Below, in pieces: positions 8,355-17,262 of a DNA stretch of 64,000 nt. The translations under genes and the position numbers were made by a program. The notes under the pieces are model-generated. The model was not told where the DNA came from and made no database searches. It was given only the letters and a program-made list of their open reading frames with translations. Each line of letters starts with the position of its first letter. Position 1 is the first letter of the stretch. Origin of the DNA: Humibacillus sp. DSM 29435 (GTDB lineage: Bacteria; Actinomycetota; Actinomycetes; Actinomycetales; Dermatophilaceae); contig NZ_MAST01000005.1 of NCBI RefSeq assembly GCF_001758225.1, positions 62,001 through 126,000 on the forward strand. Direction: 5' to 3'.

Positions 8355-9281
8355 TCAGGTCCAGATGGCCGCGGGGATGCCGTCCGAGAAACGTTCGGCG
8401 TCGGCCGGCAGCGACGTGGCGACCCCGTTCGCGTGGCGAGCGGCTGTCCACGCGACGGCGCAGGCGTCGAGCACGTCGTCGGCGCCGTACCCGGCGCCCG
8501 ACAGGATGCTGGGCGAGGCGATGCCGACGCCACGCAGTGCCTCGAGCCGGGCCGAGCGGCCGGCATCCGACTTCTTGCTGGGCAGGATCGGGGAGCCGAC
8601 GATGGCGGCGAACGACAGCTCAGGATGCACCTCGATGACCGTCACCGTCGGGCGGGAGCGCACCCACGCGTCAACCTCGACGATCTTGTCGCGCAGCGCA
8701 AACGCCTGCGCACCGACCCCCTGCCCGCACCGCGACCGGTTGACGGTGTCGGCAGCGGCGCGGTCGGACGCCGAGTACGCCGCCCGGGTCAGCGTCGAGA
8801 ACACCGACGAGGCCTTGCCCGGCAGCGCCTTGCGGGCGAGGCCGTCGGCTTGGCGAAGCGTGTTGTCGGGCAGCCCTATCGGGATGTCGATGCCGACGAC
8901 TTCCACGCCGAGCCAAGTGCGCACCGTTTCGACGAGCTCGGCGATGGTTCGGGCCACGGCGACGCGAGGGCGAGGCGCGCCGGGCTCGAGAACCGCACCG
9001 ACCCAACCACCGCGGCAGCCGTCGACCCCCAGCACCGGCACGGTCACCTCGACCGGCTCGGGCAGGGCAGGCCCACTCGGGCCGACCCGTCCGGATGGAC
9101 CATCGGGCGCCCCGAGCGCCTCCGTCAGCCGAACCAGCGTGTAGGTCGCGGCGGCGAGTGCCTCATTCACCTCGTTCGCCTCCGGGCGCGTGTCGCGCGC
9201 CACGGCACGCGCCAGCACGTCGACCTCAACCGCCAGCGCGAGCGCCAAGGCCCGGGCGGTCGTCAGGTCTTGGGGGCGCAC
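8355..9281 (-). CDS. DUF429 family protein (predicted RNase H-fold)
   Basis: The core of the family begins at about residue 82: VLGVDGCRGGWVGA, GIDIPIGLP, EVHPELSFAA and DDVLDACAVAWTA. These are the conserved acidic blocks that led to its description as an RNase H-like fold. Biochemical function is unknown. The first 80 residues are an Ala/Leu-rich helical stretch not seen in compact DUF429 proteins. A GTG at 9047 would give a canonical short protein, but the upstream stretch looks coding. It follows the winged-helix gene after 35 bases and may be cotranscribed with it. Confidence 0.75.
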   Translation of the reverse strand: MRPQDLTTARALALALAVEVDVLARAVARDTRPEANEVNEALAAATYTLVRLTEALGAPDGPSGRVGPSGPALPEPVEVTVPVLGVDGCRGGWVGAVLEPGAPRPRVAVARTIAELVETVRTWLGVEVVGIDIPIGLPDNTLRQADGLARKALPGKASSVFSTLTRAAYSASDRAAADTVNRSRCGQGVGAQAFALRDKIVEVDAWVRSRPTVTVIEVHPELSFAAIVGSPILPSKKSDAGRSARLEALRGVGIASPSILSGAGYGADDVLDACAVAWTAARHANGVATSLPADAERFSDGIPAAIWT

Positions 9282-9316
9282 CCTCCGACGCTACGGCACG
9301 CCCGTCAGGTCGCGCC

Positions 9317-9607
9317 TCAGGCTTCCGCGAAGAGGGCGAGGAGCGCCTTGATCCGCACCGTGGACTCGGCAGGGTGTCTCAGCCGGCCCTCGGCGGCGAG
9401 ACGGTAGACGTTGCGCCGTCCGACCTTCTCCTTGGTGATGTAGCCCGACTCCTCCAGGTCGCGCAGGATGAGCTGCGCGGCCCGCTCGGTGACTCCCACG
9501 TCGACCGCGAGATCCCGGATGCGAGCGTGGGGGTTGCGGCTGACGGCCACCAGCACATGGCCGTGGTTGCTCAGAAAGGTCCACGTTCGTCGAGTCCCCT
9601 GGTCCAT
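9317..9607 (-). CDS. Small winged-helix transcriptional regulator
   Basis: 96 residues that are almost entirely a winged helix-turn-helix: IRDLAVDVGVTERAAQLILRDLEESGY as the HTH, then KEKVGRRNVYRL as the wing. A MarR/IclR-like fold is likely and there is no separate ligand domain. AGGGTGAGG provides a good ribosome binding site before the ATG. It is divergent from dabBA with only 75 bp between the starts, and an imperfect inverted repeat lies in that gap. The natural inference is that it regulates dabBA and itself, and possibly the DUF429 gene behind it. Confidence 0.85.
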   Translation of the reverse strand: MDQGTRRTWTFLSNHGHVLVAVSRNPHARIRDLAVDVGVTERAAQLILRDLEESGYITKEKVGRRNVYRLAAEGRLRHPAESTVRIKALLALFAEA

Positions 9608-9647
9608 GCCTCACCCTAACCGGCGTCGACTCTCCGACCAGAACCGA

Positions 9648-9675
9648 AATACATGAACTGTGTTACGTGTATTGT
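9648..9675 (+). promoter_or_regulatory. Inverted repeat and -10 box upstream of dabBA
   Basis: AATACA (9648-9653) and TGTATT (9668-9673) are the outer arms of a 26-bp imperfect palindrome centred between 9660 and 9661. The right arm overlaps TATTGT (9670-9675), a -10-like hexamer whose start point would be at or near the ATG at 9683, suggesting a leaderless message. The left arm, read on the minus strand, is again a -10-like TGTATT facing the winged-helix gene. CATGAACTG also occurs as a direct repeat at 9652 and 9682. No good -35 box is visible. A regulator bound here would block both promoters. Confidence 0.5.
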
Positions 9676-9682
9676 GCTTCCC

Positions 9683-12600
9683 ATGAACTGGTTTCTCTGG
9701 ACCCGCCGCGTCAGCGTTCTTGTCGTGCTGGCGGGTGTGACGGCCGCCCCTGCCGCCTTCCTCGGGCAACCCTGGCTGCTGGCGCACAGCCTTGGCCCCG
9801 TGACCATCGGTCTCTACCTCGACGCCATCTCGACGCTGCTCCTGGCCTTCGTCGGACTCCTCGTCTGGGTTGTCACGACCTACTCGCTGACCAACCTGCG
9901 CGGACGCGACGGCCTGGCACCCGCCGGAAGGGCACTGTTCGCAGCGCTGCTCGGCCTCGTGGTGATGGTCGCGAGCGCAAGTCTGGTCACCGTCGCGCTC
10001 GGGTGGACCGTCAGCGGGCTGGCCGTCGGCCTCGTCGTCGCGCGAACCGGCACCGGTCGCGCACCGGTCGCGGCTCGCACGATGCGGCGGCACCTGTTGG
10101 TCGGCGACCTCGCCCTCTGGTCGGGGATCGTCGTCGGCCTCGTCTGGTTGCCGTCGCTCGACCGCACCCGGCTCGGCGAGGTGACGAGCGGAGCGCCTGT
10201 CGTGGTCGTTGCCGTGCTCCTCGTCGTAGCCTGCGTGACGCGAAGCGGCCTCGTTCCGTCGCACCGGTGGCTCGCCGAGACCGCCGAGGCGCCGTCACCG
10301 GTGTCGGCGCTGCTGCACGCCGGTGTGGTCAACGGCGCCGGAGTGCTCGGCGTGCTGGCCTGGCCGCTCTTCCGGGCGGCTCCCCTGGTTCTGCTCGGCC
10401 TGCTCGTGCTCGGAGCCGCCTCCGTCGTGATCGGTGCGTGGGCCGGGCGGGTCCGGTCCGACGTCAAGGGTCGGCTGGCCTGCTCGACGACGAGCCAGAT
10501 GGGATACATGTGCGTTCAGCTCGGCCTGGGGCTGCCCGCGATGGCCCTCATGCACCTGCTGGGGCACGGCGCCTACAAGTCGTGGATGTTCCTGCGTGCC
10601 GGTGGGGCCATCGCCCGGAACCGCGACCACGCGCCGTCCGCGCCAACCGCCCCGCTCCTCGCTTCCCGTCTCGCCCCATGGGCTGCCGCCGTGGTCGCGG
10701 CCGGGACCGCCGCACTGGTCGGCGCCCCTGCCGCCCGCGAGCTCACGGCCTCAGCAGGCGTGACGGCCCTCATCCCCGTGACCCTGGTCGTGCTGTGCGC
10801 CGTAGTGGCTGCCCGCGCAGCCGCCTGCCTTCCCCGGGCGACGGGTGTGCACAGTCTGGTCGCGATCGTGGCGGCCGGGATCGCGGCCGGGCTCTACGGG
10901 TGGGTGCTCGTGGGGTGGGAGCACGCCCTGACCCCGGCGCTCCCCCGGGATGCCGTCTGGGACCCACTGTTCGCGACCGTGCTCGTCGCCGGTCTCGTGG
11001 TCGCTGGCGCGGCTGTCGTCGTCGGCAGCCGCTCGCTGAGCGCGAGGCCCGACTCGCCCCTTGCCGTGCGGCTGCTCCCGACGGCCTTGGCGCCGAAGGC
11101 CCGCCACCGCCGCTACGCGTCGCTGCCCCGCTGTGCCGGCCCGTACGACTCGCGCCACGTGGTGAGCGGCCCGGTCGCCGGTGCGGCCGTGATGGCGGCC
11201 GCCGCGACCGTCGGCACCTCCTGGCCGCTGCGGAACATGGTGGCGGCCAACCCGCTGGCTCGCCTCGAGTCGATGCCCTTCGACGACGCCCTCGACGTCG
11301 CGAGCCGGGCTCACTCCCTGGCCGGCGCATCCCCGGTGACCGGTCGGGCGCCGCTGCGCTACTACCTCGACCTGTTCGACTCCGGCCGGATCCACCCCAG
11401 CCACCTGGCGGCCGCCCTCGCGGAGGTCGGCGACGCAGCCGTGAACGGCACCGTCGGTCTGGGTACGGGTGGCCCGGCTACGAGTGAACCGGGCCTGCTG
11501 GATCCGGTTCCGGCCATCGAGCGGCTCGTCGCTGACACGCGGTCGCAGGTGGCTGTCCGAACGGCATCCACCGAGCCGCGCGACCCCGTCTCGGTGCTGA
11601 GGTTCTGCGCGGCCCTGTCTCCGTCCTCCGTCACCCACACCGTCGAGCTCGTCGACGCTCACGCCGCCCTCTGGGCCCAGCGTGCCTGGCCGACAACGGG
11701 ATCCGACGCACCCGGAGCTACTGATCACGATCCGTCGGGCCCGTGGGACCGTTGGATCCGGGCGGCGGCTCGGCCCAGCTACGACGCGGCGACCGGCATC
11801 CGAGGCGCAGCCGCCTGGGTACGTACGCTGCCCGAGGATCCTGCCGCTGCCATCGAAGAGCTGGCCCGGCGCGTCGAGCTGCGGGCCGATCTGCTGGTCG
11901 GCTACCTGGTGGCGACCCTGGCCTCCGCCCCTGGTTGGTCCGCGCACGCCTCCTGGCGAGCCCGTCGGTCGGGTGAGACGGCACCCCTGCTGCAGCTCGC
12001 TGCCCTGCGCATGGCTCACGACGTGCTCTTCTCAGGGGCGGTCTCGCGCGGCCGGCCGCGAACCGAGCTCGCGCTCTCGACGGTCGACGCCGAGGCTGCG
12101 ACCGGGCCCACCGGTCCGGCGAGCGTCACGAGCACCGAGACGGCACGCATCTGGCAGCGCGCCCTCGAGATCGGCGTCGAGGAGTGGTTGCTCACCCGGA
12201 TCGTGCGGTCGATCGCGACCTCCGATCTCGACCTGGCGAACCCCGAGACCGGCACCCGGACCGGTACCGAGACCCGGGCCGCCGGGGTCGCTGGTCGGCC
12301 GCAGAGCCAGTCGCTGTGGTGCATCGACGTCCGCTCCGAACGGGTCCGCCGCCACCTCGAGGAGTCGGGCGACCACCGCACCTACGGGTACGCCGGGTTC
12401 TTCGGCGCGGCCGTGCGTTACCTCAACGCCGACGGGGTGGCCCACGACCAGTGCCCCGCGCTCATCGAGCCCTCGTTCACCGCCCGTCGTCGGCCCACGC
12501 CGCTGCGCTTCCGGCAGGTTCTGCACCGGTCTGCCACAGCCGTCAGCGCCACGCCCCTGGGGGCGCTCGTGGTGGCGGAGGGCGGCGGCATCCTGGCCGC

Positions 12601-13786
12601 GCTCTCGTCCACGAGCGCGCTGCTCGCCCCGGCGACGGTCCGGCGGTTCGTGCGGGGCTGGATCGGTGATGACACTCGCGCCGAACAGACTCCACTCGTC
12701 ACCGACCTCGGTCTTCGCGAGAAGGTCGACCTTGCGGTCGCGGCTCTGCGAAGCACCGGGCTGACCGAGAACTTCGCACCCCTCATCGTCGTGTGCGGCC
12801 ACGGGTCGACGACCGAGAACAACGCGTTCGGCACGGCCTACGACTGTGGCGCCTGCGGTGGCAACGACGGTCGCGTCAACGCGGCCCTGCTCGTCGACGC
12901 CCTCAACGACGACCAGGTACGGGCCCGGCTGGCGGACCAGGGGCTACGCCTGCCGGTCGACACCCTCGCGGTGGCGGCTCTGCACGACACGTCGACCGAC
13001 GAGATCACCCTTGCCCGGCCGGGCGAGCACCCCGAGATCGAGGCGGCGTTGACGGCAGCAGGCCGGCGCGCCGCCCTCGAACGCGAGCGGCTGCTGCCGG
13101 TGTCGGGCCGAACCACCCGACCGATGTCGCGGCCCGTCGCGCGCCGGGCCGCCGACTGGTCAGAGCCCACCCCGGAGTGGGGCCTCGCCGGCAATGCCGC
13201 CATCGTCTTCGGGCCGCGAGAGCTCACCATCGGGACCGATCTCGGCTCGAGGGTGTTCCTGCACGGGTATGACCGTCACGGTGACCGAGACGGCAGCGTG
13301 CTCGAACAGCTGATGACCGCCCCGCTCGTCGTCGCCCAATGGATCAACGCCCAGTACTACTTCTCCGCAGTCGACCCCGACACGTTCGGTGCCGGTGACA
13401 AGACCACCCACAACGTCGTCGGAGATGTCGGGGTGCTCACCGGCGCCCACGGCGACCTGCGCACCGGCCTGCCCTGGCAGTCCTTGTTCCGACAGCCACC
13501 TGGCACGGGGCCACTGTCGCAGAGCCTGGTTCACGAACCCGTGCGCCTCCTGGCCGTCGTCGACGCCGAACCCGACGTGGTGGCCGGCATCGTCGAGCGG
13601 CACGAGACCCTGACCCAGCTCGTCGGGAACGAGTGGATCCGCCTGGTCTGTCTCGACGCCGGCCAGGCCATCACCCTGCTTCCCGACCTCACCTGGCGGC
13701 CGTGGCGGATGCCGTCAACCATGTTGCCGTCGCTGCGCGAAGAACGGGCCGTCGACGCGTCGACCCGCCCCACCGGCCGAGACTGA
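9683..13786 (+). CDS. dabBA: Fused DabB-DabA inorganic carbon transporter
   Basis: 1367 residues joining the two subunits of the DAB (DABs accumulate bicarbonate) system. About residues 1-470 are DabB, a NuoL/MrpA-like membrane protein with a dozen hydrophobic segments, HRWLAETAEAPSPVSALLHAG and KGRLACSTTSQMGYM. About residues 495-1367 are DabA (formerly DUF2309), starting near WPLRNMVAANPL. The beta-carbonic-anhydrase-like zinc site is intact: Cys880 and Asp882 with Arg884 in CIDVRSE, His1040 in CGHG and Cys1055 in DCGACGG. The 2- and 15-residue spacings are as in Halothiobacillus DabA. The family converts cytosolic CO2 to bicarbonate vectorially, driven by cation flux. DabA and DabB are usually separate genes. 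An ATG at 9653 would add ten residues. It runs convergently into priA with no spacer. Confidence 0.92.
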   Translation: MNWFLWTRRVSVLVVLAGVTAAPAAFLGQPWLLAHSLGPVTIGLYLDAISTLLLAFVGLLVWVVTTYSLTNLRGRDGLAPAGRALFAALLGLVVMVASASLVTVALGWTVSGLAVGLVVARTGTGRAPVAARTMRRHLLVGDLALWSGIVVGLVWLPSLDRTRLGEVTSGAPVVVVAVLLVVACVTRSGLVPSHRWLAETAEAPSPVSALLHAGVVNGAGVLGVLAWPLFRAAPLVLLGLLVLGAASVVIGAWAGRVRSDVKGRLACSTTSQMGYMCVQLGLGLPAMALMHLLGHGAYKSWMFLRAGGAIARNRDHAPSAPTAPLLASRLAPWAAAVVAAGTAALVGAPAARELTASAGVTALIPVTLVVLCAVVAARAAACLPRATGVHSLVAIVAAGIAAGLYGWVLVGWEHALTPALPRDAVWDPLFATVLVAGLVVAGAAVVVGSRSLSARPDSPLAVRLLPTALAPKARHRRYASLPRCAGPYDSRHVVSGPVAGAAVMAAAATVGTSWPLRNMVAANPLARLESMPFDDALDVASRAHSLAGASPVTGRAPLRYYLDLFDSGRIHPSHLAAALAEVGDAAVNGTVGLGTGGPATSEPGLLDPVPAIERLVADTRSQVAVRTASTEPRDPVSVLRFCAALSPSSVTHTVELVDAHAALWAQRAWPTTGSDAPGATDHDPSGPWDRWIRAAARPSYDAATGIRGAAAWVRTLPEDPAAAIEELARRVELRADLLVGYLVATLASAPGWSAHASWRARRSGETAPLLQLAALRMAHDVLFSGAVSRGRPRTELALSTVDAEAATGPTGPASVTSTETARIWQRALEIGVEEWLLTRIVRSIATSDLDLANPETGTRTGTETRAAGVAGRPQSQSLWCIDVRSERVRRHLEESGDHRTYGYAGFFGAAVRYLNADGVAHDQCPALIEPSFTARRRPTPLRFRQVLHRSATAVSATPLGALVVAEGGGILAALSSTSALLAPATVRRFVRGWIGDDTRAEQTPLVTDLGLREKVDLAVAALRSTGLTENFAPLIVVCGHGSTTENNAFGTAYDCGACGGNDGRVNAALLVDALNDDQVRARLADQGLRLPVDTLAVAALHDTSTDEITLARPGEHPEIEAALTAAGRRAALERERLLPVSGRTTRPMSRPVARRAADWSEPTPEWGLAGNAAIVFGPRELTIGTDLGSRVFLHGYDRHGDRDGSVLEQLMTAPLVVAQWINAQYYFSAVDPDTFGAGDKTTHNVVGDVGVLTGAHGDLRTGLPWQSLFRQPPGTGPLSQSLVHEPVRLLAVVDAEPDVVAGIVERHETLTQLVGNEWIRLVCLDAGQAITLLPDLTWRPWRMPSTMLPSLREERAVDASTRPTGRD

Positions 13787-15952
13787 TCACCAGCTCTCGT
13801 GCGGGTCGACCCGCACGGTGACGACGTCGGCGTCTTTGCGGGCCGAGCGGAAGGCCCGCAGCGAGCTCAACGCGCTGGTCAGCTCCAGGGTGCGGCGGGA
13901 GTCGATCCGCACGAAGACGTGCCAGTCGGGGCCGGTGTCGGCGCGTCGGTCGCCATGACTTTCGTGGCGCACGTGGCTCACCTGACCTGCCGGGGCTGCC
14001 TGTGCCGCCTGGCCCGGTCTGCTCGTCGAGACCGGCATGGGCCCCAGCACCGAGGCACCCGCGGGAAGGTCGAGGTGGACCAGGGCGTCGTCCAGGGCCC
14101 GACGCGGACCGGTCAGCTGCACGAACCGGGCCGCTGGGGGCAGATCGAGCTCGCGCCGTTCGGCCAGCTCACGCTCTGCGAGCCAGGCCGGGTCCCAGCG
14201 CACGAGAGCCTCCACGGCCCGAAGCGCCACCACCTCGGGTACTCCGCTGAGCACCACCGCCCTGCCGGGCCGGGCCAGCGCCGCCGCCGCGGCCCAGCGA
14301 CGCAGCGACTCGAGAGGGGCATCGAGCACGGGCAGGTCGAGACTGGCCCAGGCGTCGAGCAGGAGCACGGCCGTGTACCCGCCGTCGGCGACCGGCTCGG
14401 CCCCCGGGGTGGCGATGACGATGGCCGGTTCCGGGCCCACCTGGGCCAGCACCTCGCCCGATCCCGAAGCGATCACCGGCACGCCCGGGAAGGCCCGGCC
14501 GATCTCCTCCGCCGTGCGCCGCGCCCCCGTGACCGCCGACCGCAGCCGCCGCGCACCGCAGTGGGTGCATTCGAAGTCGTTGGTCGCCACCGCGGTGCCG
14601 CACCAGCGGCAGGCCGGCGGCGCCCCGCTCGACCCCAGCGCCATCGGGCCGGCGCACCGCGCACAACGCACGGCCGACCGGCACTCCGCACACGACAGCG
14701 ACGGCAGGTAGCCGCGCCGCGGCACCTGCACGAGCACCGGACCGTCGACGAGGGCGTCCTTGGCGACCCGCCACGCGCGCGACGGCAGATGGGCTCGGGC
14801 CGCGGGGCCGTCGCGCTCCTCGTCAAGACCCTCGCCGGCCACCGTGACCACCGGCGCTGCAGCACGCACCACGACCGGTTCGGCCGAGACTGCGACGAGC
14901 CGACCGGCCTCGACCTCGACCTGGGTTCGAAGACTGCGCACGAAGCCACCGGACAGCAGCGCGGCACCGCACTGGTCGGCGCGCAGAGAGAGCACGACCC
15001 CCGTCTGGTGGTACGGAGCGCGTGGCTCGGCGAGCAGGTCGTCGCCGTCATCCCACCAGGCGACCAGTCCCAGGTCGTGCACCGGCGCGAAAGCTGCGGC
15101 CCGGGTGCCGATGACGACCCGCACATGCCCCCGCAGCACCTTGAGCCAGGCCGTGTAGCGCGCCTGCGGCCCTTGGTCGGCGGTGAGGCGTACGTGCCGG
15201 CCGGCGCCGAGCACCTCGGTGAGCTCGCGGTCGAGACGCACGACGTCGCGGTGGTCGGGCACCACGAGCAGGGCCCCGCGGCCACCGGCCAGAGCCGTGG
15301 CCGCCGCCACGGCGAAGGCCCGGGGCCAGTCGTCGTCACGACGGCGCGTGGGAAGGGCCGACCATGCCGCGCGCGGCGACCCTCCGTCTGCCACCCGGCG
15401 CAGCCACGCCGGCCCGGCCGGGTACGCCGCCCACGGCCCCGGCTCGGGGGCGGGCGGAAAGGTCGTTGTGGTGTCGACCGGTTCGGCTGTCTCGGCAGGG
15501 TCCGGGGCGGCCGGCGGGGGCGGCTGCAGAGACAGGTTGCGTTCGGCCGTGGCGTGACGCTTCGGCACCGCGAGGCGGAGCACGTCGCTGAGCGTGCCGG
15601 CGTATCGGTCGGCCACCGCCCGGGCGAGCGTGCGCACCTCGGGGGTGAGCACCGGCTCGGGGCTGACCACCCGTCGCAGCGGCGCGAGTCGTCCTTCGTG
15701 CTGCGGCTGCGCCCGCCGCTCGATCACGAAGCCTTCGAGGTCACGCCCGGCGAACCGCACTCGCACCCGCGCCCCTGCAACGGCATCCGCCGTCATCTCC
15801 TCAGGAACGGTGTACTCGAAGACGCGGTCGAGGTGCGCGAGCGGCGTCTCCACGACCACGGCTGCTACCGGCAGGTTGCGGTCGGGGGTATCCCCCCGAT
15901 CGCGTGCTGCCGCTCGCTGCGCTGCTGGTGCTTCTGGCTCGTCGGTCGCCAC
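13787..15952 (-). CDS. priA: Probable primosomal protein PriA (helicase-inactive actinobacterial type)
   Basis: 721 residues. The N-terminal 3'-DNA-binding domain (VAAVVVETPLAHLDRVFEYTVPEE to about residue 130) is followed by a degenerate helicase core. Where Walker A should be there is only TALAGGRGALLVVPDHRDV, and the DEEH box is replaced by WWDDGDDLL. The zinc-binding Cys pairs are kept (CAECRSAVRCARC, CRWCG, CTHCG). This loss is known for actinobacterial PriA, which probably keeps a DNA/primosome-loading role for replication restart without ATP-driven unwinding. The GTG at 15952 follows the metK stop by 16 bases and has GAGG upstream. A longer frame reaches back into metK and was rejected. 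Confidence 0.9.
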   Translation of the reverse strand: MATDEPEAPAAQRAAARDRGDTPDRNLPVAAVVVETPLAHLDRVFEYTVPEEMTADAVAGARVRVRFAGRDLEGFVIERRAQPQHEGRLAPLRRVVSPEPVLTPEVRTLARAVADRYAGTLSDVLRLAVPKRHATAERNLSLQPPPPAAPDPAETAEPVDTTTTFPPAPEPGPWAAYPAGPAWLRRVADGGSPRAAWSALPTRRRDDDWPRAFAVAAATALAGGRGALLVVPDHRDVVRLDRELTEVLGAGRHVRLTADQGPQARYTAWLKVLRGHVRVVIGTRAAAFAPVHDLGLVAWWDDGDDLLAEPRAPYHQTGVVLSLRADQCGAALLSGGFVRSLRTQVEVEAGRLVAVSAEPVVVRAAAPVVTVAGEGLDEERDGPAARAHLPSRAWRVAKDALVDGPVLVQVPRRGYLPSLSCAECRSAVRCARCAGPMALGSSGAPPACRWCGTAVATNDFECTHCGARRLRSAVTGARRTAEEIGRAFPGVPVIASGSGEVLAQVGPEPAIVIATPGAEPVADGGYTAVLLLDAWASLDLPVLDAPLESLRRWAAAAALARPGRAVVLSGVPEVVALRAVEALVRWDPAWLAERELAERRELDLPPAARFVQLTGPRRALDDALVHLDLPAGASVLGPMPVSTSRPGQAAQAAPAGQVSHVRHESHGDRRADTGPDWHVFVRIDSRRTLELTSALSSLRAFRSARKDADVVTVRVDPHESW

Positions 15953-15968
15953 GGGGGCGAACCTCGCC

Positions 15969-17189
15969 TCAGCCGGCGACGGCGGCCTGGAGCGCCTCGA
16001 CCCGGTCGGTGCGCTCCCAGGTGAAGCCGTTCTCGATGCCGGGTGCCTCGGTACGACCGAAGTGGCCGTAGGCGGCGGTCGGCTTGTAGATGGGACGCAG
16101 CAGGTCGAGGGCCTCGACGATCGCGCCGGGTCGCAGGTCGAACACGGTGGTGATGGCCGTCTGGATCTTGTCGACCGGAACGGTCTCGGTGCCGAAGGTC
16201 TCGATGTAGAGACCGACCGGCTGCGCCTTGCCGATCGCGTAGGCGACCTGAACCTCGCATCGCCCGGCGAGCCCAGCGGCCACGACGTTCTTGGCCACCC
16301 AGCGCATCGCGTACGCGGCCGAGCGGTCGACCTTGCTGGGGTCCTTGCCCGAGAAGGCACCGCCGCCGTGACGGGCCATGCCCCCGTAGGTGTCGACGAT
16401 GATCTTGCGGCCGGTGAGGCCGGCGTCACCCATCGGGCCACCGATCTCGAAACGGCCGGTCGGGTTGATCAGGGCGCGGAAGCTGCTCGTGTCGAGCTCG
16501 GTGCCGCTGCTGGCCAGCTCGTGCAGCACCGGTTCGATGACGTGCTCACGGATGTCGGGTTCGAGCATCCGCTCGAGAGAGACGTCGGGCGCGTGCTGGG
16601 TGGAGAGCACGACGGTGTCGAGCGCCACGGGGCGGTCGCCGTCGTAGGCGATCGTGACCTGGGTCTTGCCGTCGGGACGCAGGTAGGGCAGCACATCACC
16701 CTTGCGCACGGCGGTGAGGCGCTCGGCCAGGCGATGCGCGAGGTAGATCGGCAACGGCAACAGCTCGGGCGTGTCGTTGCAGGCGTAGCCGAACATCAGG
16801 CCCTGGTCGCCCGCGCCCTGCTTGTCGAGGGGGTCGATGCCGCCGTGCCGGTTCTCGTGGGCGGTGTCGACACCCTGGGCGATGTCGGGTGACTGGGCCC
16901 CGATCGAGATGGAGACGCCACAGGTGCGGCCGTCGAAGCCCTTCTGCGACCCGTCGTAGCCGACCTCGAGGATCGTCTCGCGAACGATCGCGGGGATCTC
17001 CACGTAACCGACGGTCGAGACCTCGCCGGCGACGTGCACGAGGCCCGTGGTGACCATCGTCTCGACCGCGACCCGTGCGTGCGGGTCAGCCCGGAGCAGG
17101 GCATCGAGGATCGAGTCGCTGATCTGGTCACAGATCTTGTCGGGGTGCCCCTCGGTGACGGACTCGGACGTGAACAGGCGTGCGGGCAC
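15969..17189 (-). CDS. metK: S-adenosylmethionine synthetase
   Basis: Makes S-adenosylmethionine from methionine and ATP. The 406 residues are complete: [13 protein letters not shown] at the N-terminus, [12 protein letters not shown] (ATP-binding signature), [19 protein letters not shown] (second signature) and DLRPG near the end. The GTG start at 17189 has GGGAG seven bases upstream. The 73-bp gap to coaBC is too short for a SAM riboswitch and shows none. It is followed by priA after 16 bases. The mihF-gmk-rpoZ-coaBC-metK-priA order matches mycobacteria. Confidence 0.98.
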   Translation of the reverse strand: MPARLFTSESVTEGHPDKICDQISDSILDALLRADPHARVAVETMVTTGLVHVAGEVSTVGYVEIPAIVRETILEVGYDGSQKGFDGRTCGVSISIGAQSPDIAQGVDTAHENRHGGIDPLDKQGAGDQGLMFGYACNDTPELLPLPIYLAHRLAERLTAVRKGDVLPYLRPDGKTQVTIAYDGDRPVALDTVVLSTQHAPDVSLERMLEPDIREHVIEPVLHELASSGTELDTSSFRALINPTGRFEIGGPMGDAGLTGRKIIVDTYGGMARHGGGAFSGKDPSKVDRSAAYAMRWVAKNVVAAGLAGRCEVQVAYAIGKAQPVGLYIETFGTETVPVDKIQTAITTVFDLRPGAIVEALDLLRPIYKPTAAYGHFGRTEAPGIENGFTWERTDRVEALQAAVAG

Positions 17190-17262
17190 GAGGAAGCTCC
17201 CTAACTGGGGTCGGTGACGACAGCTGGCTGGTGGTGGGTGGTGTGGCGCGTGAGTTTACCGG

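Noticed and set aside
13787-15952. Frameshift or gene decay in priA because helicase motifs are missing
   Set aside because: The frame is intact throughout, zinc Cys are conserved, and loss of helicase motifs is the normal actinobacterial state.
17190-17262. SAM riboswitch upstream of metK
   Set aside because: The gap is only 73 bp and shows none of the conserved SAM-I/II/IV blocks.
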